64,000 nt of DNA from Paenibacillus sp. J5C2022 (lineage in GTDB: Bacteria; Bacillota; Bacilli; Paenibacillales; Paenibacillaceae), in contig NZ_JAOQJC010000019.1 of the NCBI RefSeq assembly GCF_025567625.1, positions 1-64,000 on the forward strand. Reading direction: 5' to 3'. A model generated the notes under the pieces. It was not told the DNA's origin, made no database searches, and saw only the letters and a program-made list of their open reading frames with translations. Shown here in pieces: positions 44,470 through 52,983 of the stretch. How positions within the stretch are numbered: position 1 is the stretch's first letter; every line of letters starts with the position of its first letter. Made by a program: the position numbers and the translations under genes.

Positions 44470-45583
44470 GGTTCACCTCGCACTGCTTTCCGTAATATTG
44501 TTGCAGCCACACAGCAGTCTCGCGAATATCGTAACCGTGCATGTGCAGCGCAGCCTGGGTATCCATCCGCCGTTCCCGGCCGGCTGCGGACGGGATGGCT
44601 TCCAAATATTCCTGCAAGTTCCCGTTGCTATGGAATGACACTAGCCCCATCCCCAAATCCACTTCCCGCGTAATGGCATCCGATACGACGCAAGGCAATC
44701 CGGCCGCTTGCGCTTCGACGAGCGTCACCGGCAGGCCTTCGTGGTGCGATGGGAAGACGAAGACATCGAACGCCTGCATAAGGCGGTCAATATCCGATCG
44801 CACACCGAGAAACTTCACGTTATCCGACAATCCCATTACACGAGCTTTCTCCTCTATTGTCTGCCTTAGCGGCCCTTCGCCTGCCATAAGCAAGCAACTG
44901 TCGTCATTACGCTTCAGCCAATTGTGGAAAATGTCTATCAGCATTTCGTGGTTTTTCTGTTCATTGAATCGCCCTACATGGCCGAGGACGGTCGTCCCCT
45001 CGGCAATGCCAAGCTCCTTCCGCACCTCATTCCTGACCAGCGGGCGATAAGCGAACACATCGCTCATTATGCCGTTCTTCAACAGCTGAACCTCTCTCCG
45101 CTTCCAGGGGAACAGCCACTTCCCCGCTTCCTCCGAGCAGGCGAACCGATGCGTGGCGGCGAAGGCGATATATAGACTGGCATATCGCTTGTAGAGCTTC
45201 GCCGGCAGACTTCCCTCGCTTCTTGTATTGTGACTATGTGCGATACGGACGGGCACGCCCGCCTGCCTGGCGGCATACAGCACAAGACCGCTCATCCGGT
45301 CCATATGCGTATGGACGACCTGATATTGATAGCCATACTCTGCGAAAAATTGCTTCAGCGCTGCCCTGTATGCACGCGGCCCGACCTTGTCAATGTAAGG
45401 AATGCGGTGGATGACTCCGCCGAGCGATCTGATTTCATCGTCGTAGCACCCTTCGCGGCAAGTGAGGAAATGGAACTGCAACTTGCTTCTGTCGATATGC
45501 CGATACAGATTCATCAGCAGGGTCTCCGCTCCGCCGCGATTCATGTTCACCGCCGCCTGCAATACCGTTATCATGCTTCCCAC
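44435..45583 (-). CDS. Glycosyltransferase family 4 (EpsF-like)
   Basis: A 382-residue GT-B enzyme. VLQAAVNMNRGGAETLLMNLYR at the N-terminus resembles EpsF of Bacillus; GHVGRFNEQKNHEMLIDIF and the VFVFPSHHEGLPVTLVEAQ loop hold the donor-binding residues. The GTG at 45583 has AAGGGA about 6 nt upstream and is preferred to the ATG three codons later. Confidence 0.88.
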   Translation of the reverse strand: MGSMITVLQAAVNMNRGGAETLLMNLYRHIDRSKLQFHFLTCREGCYDDEIRSLGGVIHRIPYIDKVGPRAYRAALKQFFAEYGYQYQVVHTHMDRMSGLVLYAARQAGVPVRIAHSHNTRSEGSLPAKLYKRYASLYIAFAATHRFACSEEAGKWLFPWKRREVQLLKNGIMSDVFAYRPLVRNEVRKELGIAEGTTVLGHVGRFNEQKNHEMLIDIFHNWLKRNDDSCLLMAGEGPLRQTIEEKARVMGLSDNVKFLGVRSDIDRLMQAFDVFVFPSHHEGLPVTLVEAQAAGLPCVVSDAITREVDLGMGLVSFHSNGNLQEYLEAIPSAAGRERRMDTQAALHMHGYDIRETAVWLQQYYGKQCEVNHETNNRLYAHL

Positions 45584-46737
45584 TGCAGTCCCTTCACCTC
45601 TTCTCCGGATGCCTCAATGATGTCTTCATATTTCCGCCGCAATTCTTCTTGTACGCGGTGCGAAGAGTAGCTCTCCACCCGCAGCTTGCTGTTCTCTCCC
45701 ATCTGCAGCCTCGCTGACGGGAAGGCTTGCAGCATGCCAAGTCGCTGCGCCAGCGTGCTTGCGTCTGTCGGACCGACGAGGAAGCCGTTCCGCCCTTCCT
45801 CCACGAGCTCTTCATGTCCGCGATTGCGCGTCGCTACGATAGGCAAGCCGCATGCCATCGCCTCCATGATGTTGACCGGCAAGCCTTCTCTCAAGCTGGA
45901 AGAGACGGCCGTATCGCACATCGGCAGCAGCTGATCCAGATCGTCCCGATAACCCAGGAAGCTCACCATGTGCGATACGCCCAGTTCCTGCGCCAGCAAG
46001 CGGCAGCGGCTAAGCAGCGGTCCACGGCCGGCCAGCAGCAGCCGGGTCATGGGAGCCTTCTCCTTCAGCTGCGCGAGCGCATGAAGCAGCAGCTCGTGAT
46101 TTTTGTTGCGATTGAATTCAGCCGCATAGATAAGCAGGAAGTGCTCGGGACGATAATGGAATCTGGCTCTTCTCCGCCGCTTCTCTTCGTCGCTGACGGG
46201 ACTGAACCGTCCCGTATGAACGCCGACGCCATGCACATGCGCGATCTGCCCCGCCCGGAAGCTGCGGTCTACCGCCAATCGGTAATCCTCGCTGTTGATT
46301 GTAATAAGGCAGTCCGTCAGCTTCGCCAGCTGCTTCTCGATGGGATAGTAGATAAGCCAGTTGGGAAGCGGGGCTCCCTTGAAGAAGTGGAAGCCGTGCG
46401 CCGTATAGACGACCTTGGTACCTCTTCTCCGCGCATGCCTGGCAGCCAGCCTTGCCAGCACCCCGCCCATCGGAGTATGGCAGTGGATCAGCTGATAATT
46501 CTCGCTGTCGATCCATTCCTTCAGCATCCGGTAAGCGCGAATATTGTGCAGCCGGAACGGAGAGCGCTGAATGGGGAAATCCCGCTTCTGATGGACGAAG
46601 GGAAGCTCAAGCTCGCCTTGCGCCGCTACATGCACTTCCCAGCCCCGCTTGCTGAACCATTCCATCGTAGGCAGGTGGAACAGCTTGAAATGATAATCGA
46701 CGGTAGCGCAGAACAGCACTTTGTTCTTGTTCTCCAT
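45571..46737 (-). CDS. Glycosyltransferase family 4 (EpsD-like)
   Basis: A 388-residue GT-B enzyme. KVLFCATVDYHFKLFHLPTM, LIHCHTPMGGVLARLAARHA and VYTAHGFHFFKG match the EpsD/CapM type that adds an early sugar, and AVSSSLREGLPVNIMEAMAC is the donor loop. It follows galU after 13 bp and overlaps the next GT4 gene by 13 bp. Confidence 0.88.
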   Translation of the reverse strand: MENKNKVLFCATVDYHFKLFHLPTMEWFSKRGWEVHVAAQGELELPFVHQKRDFPIQRSPFRLHNIRAYRMLKEWIDSENYQLIHCHTPMGGVLARLAARHARRRGTKVVYTAHGFHFFKGAPLPNWLIYYPIEKQLAKLTDCLITINSEDYRLAVDRSFRAGQIAHVHGVGVHTGRFSPVSDEEKRRRRARFHYRPEHFLLIYAAEFNRNKNHELLLHALAQLKEKAPMTRLLLAGRGPLLSRCRLLAQELGVSHMVSFLGYRDDLDQLLPMCDTAVSSSLREGLPVNIMEAMACGLPIVATRNRGHEELVEEGRNGFLVGPTDASTLAQRLGMLQAFPSARLQMGENSKLRVESYSSHRVQEELRRKYEDIIEASGEEVKGLQWEA

Positions 46738-46750
46738 AGGCTATGCGCCC

Positions 46751-47632
46751 CTATCTGGGCGCTCCCTCCCTCTCCAGCACTTGCTGCATGAAGTCCAGCA
46801 GCTCGTAGCGAAGTTCATCCCGCTGCAGCGCGAATTGGATTGTCGTCTGGATAAAGCCCATTCGCTCGCCGACATCATAGCGGACGCCGTCGAACTCGTA
46901 TGCGAACACGGCTCTTGACTGATTCAGCGCGGCAATGGCGTCCGTCAGCTGAATTTCACCGCCGGAGCCGGGGGCTTGCTGGCCCAGTATGTCGAATATT
47001 TGAGGCGTCAGTATGTAGCGGCCCATGATGGCCATATTGGAAGGCGCGTCCTCTTGCTTTGGCTTCTCTACCAGATCATTGACGCGATGGAACAATGGCT
47101 CCATCGTCTTCCCGTCGACGATGCCGTACCTGGACACTTCCTGCTCCGCCACCCGCTGTACGCCAATAATGGAGGACCCGTACTGCTCATATTTCTCGAT
47201 CATTTGCTGCAGGCAAGGCTTCTCTGCAGCAATAATGTCGTCGCCGAGCAAGACGGCGAACGGCTCGTCGCCGATGAATTTCCTGGCGCACCATATCGCA
47301 TGACCGAGTCCTTTCGGCTCCTTCTGCCGAATATAGTGAATGTCCACCATATCAGAAGATTTGCGCACCTCTTCCAACAGCTCGAATTTCCCCTTCGCCG
47401 ACAGAATCTGCTCCAGCTCCTGCGAATTGTCGAAGTGATCTTCGATCGCTCTCTTCCCTTTGCCCGTCACGATAATAATGTCTTCAATGCCGGATTGAAT
47501 GGCTTCTTCCACAATGTATTGAATGGTCGGCTTGTCGACGATCGGCAGCATCTCCTTAGGCATCGCCTTCGTCGCCGGGAGGAACCGGGTACCCAGCCCC
47601 GCTGCCGGAATAATCGCTTTTCTGACCTTCAT
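46751..47632 (-). CDS. galU: UTP-glucose-1-phosphate uridylyltransferase
   Basis: A 293-residue GalU/GtaB enzyme that makes UDP-glucose. The signature [20 protein letters not shown] with [13 protein letters not shown] is at the N-terminus, and [33 protein letters not shown] and [14 protein letters not shown] follow. AAAGGAG precedes the ATG. Its product feeds GalE and other sugar nucleotide enzymes of this region. Confidence 0.95.
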   Translation of the reverse strand: MKVRKAIIPAAGLGTRFLPATKAMPKEMLPIVDKPTIQYIVEEAIQSGIEDIIIVTGKGKRAIEDHFDNSQELEQILSAKGKFELLEEVRKSSDMVDIHYIRQKEPKGLGHAIWCARKFIGDEPFAVLLGDDIIAAEKPCLQQMIEKYEQYGSSIIGVQRVAEQEVSRYGIVDGKTMEPLFHRVNDLVEKPKQEDAPSNMAIMGRYILTPQIFDILGQQAPGSGGEIQLTDAIAALNQSRAVFAYEFDGVRYDVGERMGFIQTTIQFALQRDELRYELLDFMQQVLEREGAPR

Positions 47633-47653
47633 TTCTTATCCGCTCCTTTATCT

Positions 47654-49474
47654 TTAACCCGATATCGTCGCCAGCTTCGGCTTGGCCGTGACATGATTGG
47701 CTATTTTCAGCAGCGATACGCGCAGCTCCGTCTGTTCCATGCGGCCGTACTCTCGCATAATGTCCTGAATGTCATCCATATGGATTTCGGATGCTTTGCC
47801 AATATAGATTTTGGGGTACACTTGCTTCTCCATCATTTCGTTGTCCTTCAGCATCTCCTCGTACAGCTTCTCGCCGGGCCGTATGCCGGTATATTCGATG
47901 CCGATATCTTCAACGGCGAAGCCGGACATGCGAATCATATTCTGCGCCAGCTCCGTAATGTTGACGGGCTCGCCCATGTCCAGCACGAATATCTCGCCGC
48001 CTCTTGCGAGCGCTCCGGCCTGAATGACAAGTCTGGAAGCTTCGGGAATCGTCATGAAGTAACGCACCATATCCGGGTGCGTCACCGTAACCGGTCCCCC
48101 TCTGGCAATCTGCTTCTGGAACAGCGGAATGACGCTGCCGCGGCTTCCCAGCACATTGCCGAAGCGTACAGCAACGAATTTCGTTTGGCTCACGCCGTCC
48201 ATATGCTGAATGATCATTTCCGCCAGCCGCTTCGTCGCGCCCATGACACTCGTCGGATTGACTGCCTTGTCGGTGGAGATCATGACGAAGGTGGATACGC
48301 CGCTGGCGCTTGCCGCTCTCGCCGCATTATAAGTGCCAATCAGATTGTTCTTGACCGCTTCCTCCGGATTTCGCTCCATCAGCGGCACATGCTTGTGGGC
48401 CGCCGCATGGTAGACGACATGGGGCTTATGCTTGCGCATGACGGCGTTCATTTTGTCCGCATCCTGCAAGTCGGCGATTTCTGTATAAAACTTGACGCCC
48501 GAGTCCTTGTACATCTCCTTCAATTCCATCTCTATCGCATATATGCTGTTCTCCCCGTGTCCCAATACCACCAGCTTCTCCGGAAGGAACCGGGCTATCT
48601 GCCTGCATACTTCCGATCCGATAGAACCGCCTGCCCCGGTAACCAGCACCACCTTGCGCGTCACATACTCGGAGATGCTCTCGATGTCGAGCTCCACCGG
48701 CTCGCGGCCGAGCAGATCCTCCACCTGCACATCACGGAACTGGGTAACGGCTATTCGTCCGGTCGCCAGATCCTCCAGCTTCGGAATGATTTGCGTCTTG
48801 GCGTTCGTCTTGGCGCATTCCGTATAAATGTTGTAAAGTTGCTTCTTGCTCAGGGACGGAATGGCAATGACGATGTTATCCACCTTGTACTGTGAAGCCT
48901 TGGCCACGATCTCCGATACCTTCCCTGCTACCGGCACACCCATAATATCCAGTTCTTGCTTATAAGCGTCGTCATCGACGAATGCGACGGGATACAGCTC
49001 TGTATCGGAGTTGTTCAGCAGCTGCCGTACCAGCATAGTACCTGCCGACCCGGCTCCGACGATAAGCGTCCGCTTGCGCTTGCCGCTCTGCCGGCTGAAG
49101 CTTCCTCGCACCACGCGCCAGACGAGCCTGGAGCCGCCGATCAGCATCATGTGCATCATACCGATGACCGTCAGCAGACGAACATGCATATCCCCGAAGG
49201 CGATCCACTGCAGGAGAGCCGTCCCGCCGATCGTCAGCGCAGCCGCTTTGGCAATCATGACGAGCTCGCCGATACTGGCATATTCCCATGCTTTCTTGTA
49301 CAGCTTGTAGACGAAGAAGAAGACATGGTGCAGCACGAACAACGACAGCGCAAGCAGCGTAATGGACGATGGCGCTCCCGACTCCCCCAATAACCAGACA
49401 CTGCCGCCTACTGCCGAAGCTACAATGATGGAATCCAGTGTAATCAGCAGCCAGAACCTGCGACGATAAGTCAT
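47654..49474 (-). CDS. Membrane UDP-sugar 4,6-dehydratase (EpsC/FlaA1/CapD family)
   Basis: A 606-residue protein. Four N-terminal TM helices are followed by a CoA-binding-like domain with IVGAGSAGTMLVRQL (about residue 140) and an SDR domain with VTGAGGSIGSEVCRQI (about 290). HKHVPLMERNPEEAVKNN and STDKAVNPTSVMGATKRLAE carry the active site with M-x3-K, the long PglF-type variant. It converts UDP-GlcNAc to the 4-keto-6-deoxy sugar used by the aminotransferase and acetyltransferase encoded nearby. A SinR-type palindrome lies 38 bp upstream. Confidence 0.92.
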   Translation of the reverse strand: MTYRRRFWLLITLDSIIVASAVGGSVWLLGESGAPSSITLLALSLFVLHHVFFFVYKLYKKAWEYASIGELVMIAKAAALTIGGTALLQWIAFGDMHVRLLTVIGMMHMMLIGGSRLVWRVVRGSFSRQSGKRKRTLIVGAGSAGTMLVRQLLNNSDTELYPVAFVDDDAYKQELDIMGVPVAGKVSEIVAKASQYKVDNIVIAIPSLSKKQLYNIYTECAKTNAKTQIIPKLEDLATGRIAVTQFRDVQVEDLLGREPVELDIESISEYVTRKVVLVTGAGGSIGSEVCRQIARFLPEKLVVLGHGENSIYAIEMELKEMYKDSGVKFYTEIADLQDADKMNAVMRKHKPHVVYHAAAHKHVPLMERNPEEAVKNNLIGTYNAARAASASGVSTFVMISTDKAVNPTSVMGATKRLAEMIIQHMDGVSQTKFVAVRFGNVLGSRGSVIPLFQKQIARGGPVTVTHPDMVRYFMTIPEASRLVIQAGALARGGEIFVLDMGEPVNITELAQNMIRMSGFAVEDIGIEYTGIRPGEKLYEEMLKDNEMMEKQVYPKIYIGKASEIHMDDIQDIMREYGRMEQTELRVSLLKIANHVTAKPKLATISG

Positions 49475-49511
49475 GTCAACCCCATCCTTTCCTTACTCGT
49501 TCACAAACTTT

Positions 49512-49527
49512 GTGCTTTATAAAGAAC
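49512..49527. promoter_or_regulatory. SinR-type palindrome inside the EPS operon
   Basis: GTGCTTTATAAAGAAC has an exact half-site and one mismatch in the other arm. It is in the 91-bp gap between the kinase gene and the dehydratase gene. No convincing -35 box accompanies it, so it could control an internal promoter or act as a roadblock. Confidence 0.6.
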
Positions 49528-49565
49528 ATTTTTGCCGAAAAAAAAGGCGTATGAAAGGGTCGCTT

Positions 49566-50231
49566 CTAACGCTCTTTTTTATTCAATATGGCCCCCACAA
49601 TATTCGCTCCTGCGAACGCAAGGGACTGCTTGGCCTCCAGCGCCATGCCGTGGGTCGACTTGCCGCACTGCAGGAGCAGCACGACCCCGTCACATTGCTT
49701 CACCAGCATATTCGTATCCGGTCCTGACAAGACGGGAGGACAATCAAGCACGATGCGATCGTACTTCTCCGCCGCCGCTATGATCAGACCCTTCATCACA
49801 TCGGAATCCAGCAACTCCGTGGAATTCGCCTGTCTCTGCCCGCTGGTGAGCAGATGAAGCGACGGGATCTCTGTATGCTGCACGGCTTCGTTCAGATTGA
49901 GCTGCTTGGACAAGACATTGGACAAGCCGGGGGAGGCTTGCAGCTGGAACAGCTTGTGAATCATCGGGTTGCGGAAATTGGCATCCACTAGCAGCACTTT
50001 CTCTCCCCGATTCGCCATGCTGATCGCTAGGTTGACCGCTGCGGTCGTTTTTCCGTCACCCTCTCCCGGCGATGTAATCATAACCGATTTGATCGTTTTG
50101 TTCTGTACGGAGTACTGAATGTTGTTCCTTATTGTGCGGAATTGCTCCGCGATCCGCCCCGAAGGCTGCAAGTAGGAATAAAGACTGCGGTGGATAACGG
50201 ATCTTGCCACTTTTGCTCGTTCACGAACCAA
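49566..50231 (-). CDS. CpsD/CapB-type capsular ATPase (BY-kinase family) without a tyrosine tail
   Basis: A 221-residue cytoplasmic ATPase that pairs with the chain-length regulator. Walker A is SPGEGDGKTTAAVN, Walker A-prime is VLLVDANFRNP (the usual second Asp is Asn here) and Walker B is IVLDCPPVLSG. Members normally end in a cluster of tyrosines that are autophosphorylated, but this one ends GAILNKKER with none. The TTG at 50231 has AGGAG at 8 nt; a GTG three codons earlier has AGGA too close. It overlaps the chain-length regulator gene. Confidence 0.87.
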   Translation of the reverse strand: MVRERAKVARSVIHRSLYSYLQPSGRIAEQFRTIRNNIQYSVQNKTIKSVMITSPGEGDGKTTAAVNLAISMANRGEKVLLVDANFRNPMIHKLFQLQASPGLSNVLSKQLNLNEAVQHTEIPSLHLLTSGQRQANSTELLDSDVMKGLIIAAAEKYDRIVLDCPPVLSGPDTNMLVKQCDGVVLLLQCGKSTHGMALEAKQSLAFAGANIVGAILNKKER

Positions 50232-50955
50232 TGGTCTCACTCCTGTTCAATGCTTGTTTTGGTTGATTGCTTCCCGCCGACGACGGCGCTCTTCGCTTGA
50301 TGACGGACACATGCCCCAGCATATTAAGCTCCAGCAGCCTCTCAATCTCTCTCTCCGACCGTATCGTATCGTCCAAGGATTCCAGCAGGAATACGAGTGT
50401 CAGACTGAGGATGAGGCCAGCAGCGAAAGCCAGGTAGACGATCGTGTTCGTCTTCACTGTAATCGACACAGGAACGGGCTCAGCGGGCGTCAATAGACGA
50501 ATGTTGCTTACGCCCAGCGTATCCGCGGCTACCTTGCGGAACACTTCCACCGTTGTATTGGCGATATCCGCAGCCCGGTTGGGATCGGTATTCGTTGCGG
50601 TTATGACGGTAACGAGCGAATTGTCTACATTGGCTACTCTAATCTGTGAACGCATTTGGCCGACGGATTGATCCAACTCCAGCATGTCGATAACCTGCGA
50701 CAGCACGATTGGCTCGCGCACCATCACTTTTACCGTATTCATCATGTCGTTGTTGGCGGATATGATCACCCGTGTAGAAGAGGAGTAATATTGCGGCTCC
50801 GGTTTGGAATTGTACAGATAACCGAGCGTTGTTATGAGTCCGGTAAGCACGATAACAATCCATAAGCGCTTCATGATGATGCCGGCAATTTCTTTCAGAT
50901 TAATTTCTTTCTCCTTTATCGCTCGAGCGCTGCTGTCCAATCTTTTCATTTCCAT
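50221..50955 (-). CDS. Chain-length regulator, Wzz/CapA/EpsA type
   Basis: A 244-residue membrane protein. The first TM helix (LWIVIVLTGLITTLGYLY) and a second near the C-terminus (IVYLAFAAGLILSLTLVFLLE), with a Pro-rich stretch TPAEPVPVSI before it, are the Wzz layout. The cytoplasmic C-terminus activates the coupled kinase. The ATG at 50955 has AGGTG at good spacing. It is the first gene of the eps-like operon, under a promoter whose spacer is a SinR-type palindrome. Confidence 0.87.
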   Translation of the reverse strand: MEMKRLDSSARAIKEKEINLKEIAGIIMKRLWIVIVLTGLITTLGYLYNSKPEPQYYSSSTRVIISANNDMMNTVKVMVREPIVLSQVIDMLELDQSVGQMRSQIRVANVDNSLVTVITATNTDPNRAADIANTTVEVFRKVAADTLGVSNIRLLTPAEPVPVSITVKTNTIVYLAFAAGLILSLTLVFLLESLDDTIRSEREIERLLELNMLGHVSVIKRRAPSSAGSNQPKQALNRSETIGS

Positions 50956-50998
50956 TAAACACACCTGCTTACCGTTAGTTATAGTGAACAATAACAAC

Positions 50999-51027
50999 AT
51001 AATAGTTCTTTATATAGAACATGTCAA
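50999..51027 (-). promoter_or_regulatory. Promoter of the eps-like operon with SinR-type operator in its spacer
   Basis: On the minus strand TTGACA (51022-51027) and TATTAT (50999-51004) are 17 bp apart. The spacer is one T plus the complete 16-bp palindrome GTTCTATATAAAGAAC (51005-51020). A bound repressor would block RNA polymerase directly. Confidence 0.85.
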
Positions 51028-51054
51028 CACACTTTTACCATTTTTCACAAATTC

Positions 51055-51465
51055 TTAATGATCGATATGAAGGATGATAATGTTTGATGACTTCTTTTTC
51101 CCCTTTTGCGAGGGGCTAGTTGTCAAGTATTCTTCCTTCCATTTCGTCGATCTGACCAAATCCTTCAATGCCTGAAAATCGCCCTTGCTCATTCCCTCAT
51201 CCACCGCATCGCGAATAAGCGTCTGCCACTCTTCATCCAGCACATGATCCACCCATACTTTAGGAGAAAGCTCTTCTCCGAGCAAATATTCAATATTGGT
51301 GTCCAGATGATAAGCGATTTTCGCCAGCACTTGAAGCGAAGGATTATTCTGTACATTCCGTTCTATGTAGCTTAAATAAGACTTTGACACTCCGGCAAGG
51401 TCGGCAAGCTTCGTAATGGAATAACCTTTCTTCTCCCTCAATGATTTAATCCGTTCCCCAATCAT
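51055..51465 (-). CDS. Second SinR/SlrR-like regulator
   Basis: A 136-residue XRE-family protein. The HTH is SITKLADLAGVSKSYLSYIE after MIGERIKSLREKKG, nearly the SinR pattern. VLDEEWQTLIRDAVDEGMSK and DFQALKDLVRSTKW correspond to the SinR dimerisation/SinI hook helices. A basic tail of about 25 residues is extra. AAGGAG is 7 nt before the ATG. Its promoter carries a SinR-type operator in the spacer, which suggests autoregulation. It lies just upstream of the wzz-like gene, as slrR lies next to epsA in Bacillus. Confidence 0.88.
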   Translation of the reverse strand: MIGERIKSLREKKGYSITKLADLAGVSKSYLSYIERNVQNNPSLQVLAKIAYHLDTNIEYLLGEELSPKVWVDHVLDEEWQTLIRDAVDEGMSKGDFQALKDLVRSTKWKEEYLTTSPSQKGKKKSSNIIILHIDH

Positions 51466-51529
51466 AGAATTCTCCTTCAATTAGATTCGATCTGTAGTAC
51501 CACTAATCTATATAACGTACAATATCTAT

Positions 51530-51558
51530 ATTGTAGTTCTTTAAAGAGAACAGGTCAA
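51530..51558 (-). promoter_or_regulatory. Promoter of the second sinR-like gene with operator in its spacer
   Basis: TTGACC (51553-51558) and TACAAT (51530-51535) are 17 bp apart on the minus strand. As at the eps-like promoter, the spacer is one T followed by a complete 16-bp palindrome, here GTTCTCTTTAAAGAAC (51536-51551). Confidence 0.82.
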
Positions 51559-51600
51559 TACCTTGGCACGCTTTACTTTGTCCACATTTCGTCTGCGAAT

Positions 51601-51616
51601 GTTCTTTATAAAGAAC
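51601..51616. promoter_or_regulatory. Perfect SinR-type palindrome
   Basis: GTTCTTTATAAAGAAC is the only perfectly symmetric copy in the window. It lies 49 bp upstream of the sinR2 operator, between it and the tandem repeat array. No clear promoter overlaps it, so it may be an upstream site for cooperative binding. Confidence 0.75.
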
Positions 51617-51689
51617 TATTTTCATCATGATAAAATGTACAATGATAAATGCCGAGCAACGTCCTTCACATTTATTTCACACTCCAACC

Positions 51690-51926
51690 TATGCTACATG
51701 CCCTACAGCTCCCAAACCAGCTACTTTCCTCACTCCAACCTATGCCACATGCCCTACAACTCCTAAACCAGCTACTTTCCACTCTCCAACCTATGCCACA
51801 TGCCCTACAGCTCCTAAACCAGCTACTTTCCACTCTCCAACCTATGCCACATGCCCTACAGCTCCTAAACCAGCTACTTTCCACTCTCCAACCTATGCTA
51901 CATGCCCTACAACTCCTAAACCAGCT
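51690..51926. repeat. 51-bp tandem repeat array A (about 4.6 units)
   Basis: Units begin with TATGCCACAT or TATGCTACAT at 51690, 51741, 51792, 51843 and 51894, exactly 51 bp apart, and end with ACTCTCCAACC. The interior reads like GCCCTACAGCTCCTAAACC. Because 51 is a multiple of three, short frames stay open on both strands, but none has a ribosome-binding site. This fills most of the non-genic stretch between the exonuclease terminator and the sinR2 promoter. Confidence 0.9.
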
Positions 51927-51976
51927 CGGCTATCGTGCAATTACTTGCCTCCAACTGAGGCGTATTAGCTATGGAA

Positions 51977-52020
51977 AAAGGGACTGTTCAAGGCGTCCCA
52001 CACCTCTGCACAGTCCCTTT
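51977..52020 (-). terminator. Terminator of the exonuclease gene
   Basis: A perfect 11-bp stem (AAAGGGACTGT / ACAGTCCCTTT). On the minus strand the stem ends in a run of five T residues. Confidence 0.85.
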
Positions 52021-52035
52021 GTCGTTCTCACTGCT

Positions 52036-52902
52036 TCAACCTATTAATGAAAGCAGGCTTTTGAATTCCAGCTCTTCGAACTTGTTCAGCACACTTGCCC
52101 GATTATACTGCCAATAGCACATTTCCCAATCCGCCTGAAGCGGAGCGTCGCATTTGATCGTCGCCAGCTCACGGGAGAGGTGCAGCATGTCCAGATCGGC
52201 TTCAATCTTGGCCCGCACCGACTTGGCTACGGCATCCAGATTCGCCAGCAGCGCCTCTATCGTCCCATGCTCCAGCAGGAGCTTGTGAGCCGTCTTCTCT
52301 CCAATGCCTCGCACGCCGGGATAATTGTCGCTCGCATCACCCATCAAGCCTTTCATATCAATTACTTGCTTAGGGGTCAATTGCCGCTCTTCCATCAAGC
52401 TATGAGGCGTATAGACCATATAATTGCCGATCCCTTTCTTCATAATCGCCACCGATACGCCTTCATCGACCAATTGCAGCATATCGTGATCGCCCGTTAC
52501 GATGTACACATCCGCTTGCTCCTTGAACATGGCCGCCAGCGTGCCGATGCAATCATCGGCTTCGAACCCTTCTACGCCGATATTGGGAACGTCGAAGCTT
52601 GCTACCACTTCCTTGACCAGATCGAACTGAGGCCTCAGGTCCTCCGGCGCTTCCGGACGATTCGCCTTGTAACCGTCATACTGTTCCGTGCGGAACGTCT
52701 TGCTGCCCATGTCCCAACAGCAGATGACATGCGTCGGATTGAACGTTTTGACTGCGTCCATGAAGTAACGGACAAAGCCGTGAACGCCATTGACTGGAAT
52801 TCCACTGCTTGTTCTGCGAATACTGCCGGTAAACGATGTGGCGAAATAAGCCCTGAACAGAATCGCCATCCCGTCGATTAGCAGCAATCGTTGTTTTTCC
52901 AT
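52036..52902 (-). CDS. 5'-3' exonuclease (Pol I N-domain-like, YpcP type)
   Basis: A 288-residue flap nuclease. LLLIDGMAILFRAYFA, VICCWDMGSKTFRTEQYDGYKANR, FEADDCIGTLA, VTGDHDMLQLV and the helix-hairpin-helix GLMGDASDNYPGVRGIGEKTA carry the metal-binding acidic residues. It acts on DNA flaps or RNA primers and is separate from DNA polymerase I. The ATG at 52902 has AGGAG at 8 nt. Confidence 0.92.
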   Translation of the reverse strand: MEKQRLLLIDGMAILFRAYFATSFTGSIRRTSSGIPVNGVHGFVRYFMDAVKTFNPTHVICCWDMGSKTFRTEQYDGYKANRPEAPEDLRPQFDLVKEVVASFDVPNIGVEGFEADDCIGTLAAMFKEQADVYIVTGDHDMLQLVDEGVSVAIMKKGIGNYMVYTPHSLMEERQLTPKQVIDMKGLMGDASDNYPGVRGIGEKTAHKLLLEHGTIEALLANLDAVAKSVRAKIEADLDMLHLSRELATIKCDAPLQADWEMCYWQYNRASVLNKFEELEFKSLLSLIG

Positions 52903-52983
52903 CCTTGTATCTCCTCTCAATTGGCACTTGCTCCCGCCTTCGTTGCTGTCGGCCCTGTCGCAGCACCTTCAGCCGCTTGAGGC

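Noticed and set aside
46976..48895. 639-codon open frame on the plus strand
   Set aside because: It lies antisense to the well-supported galU and dehydratase genes, has no ribosome-binding site and crosses their intergenic gap. It reflects codon bias of the true genes.
51563..52047. Short open frames with 17-residue repeats on both strands of array A
   Set aside because: They follow from a 51-bp unit being divisible by three. No ribosome-binding site and several frames open at once.
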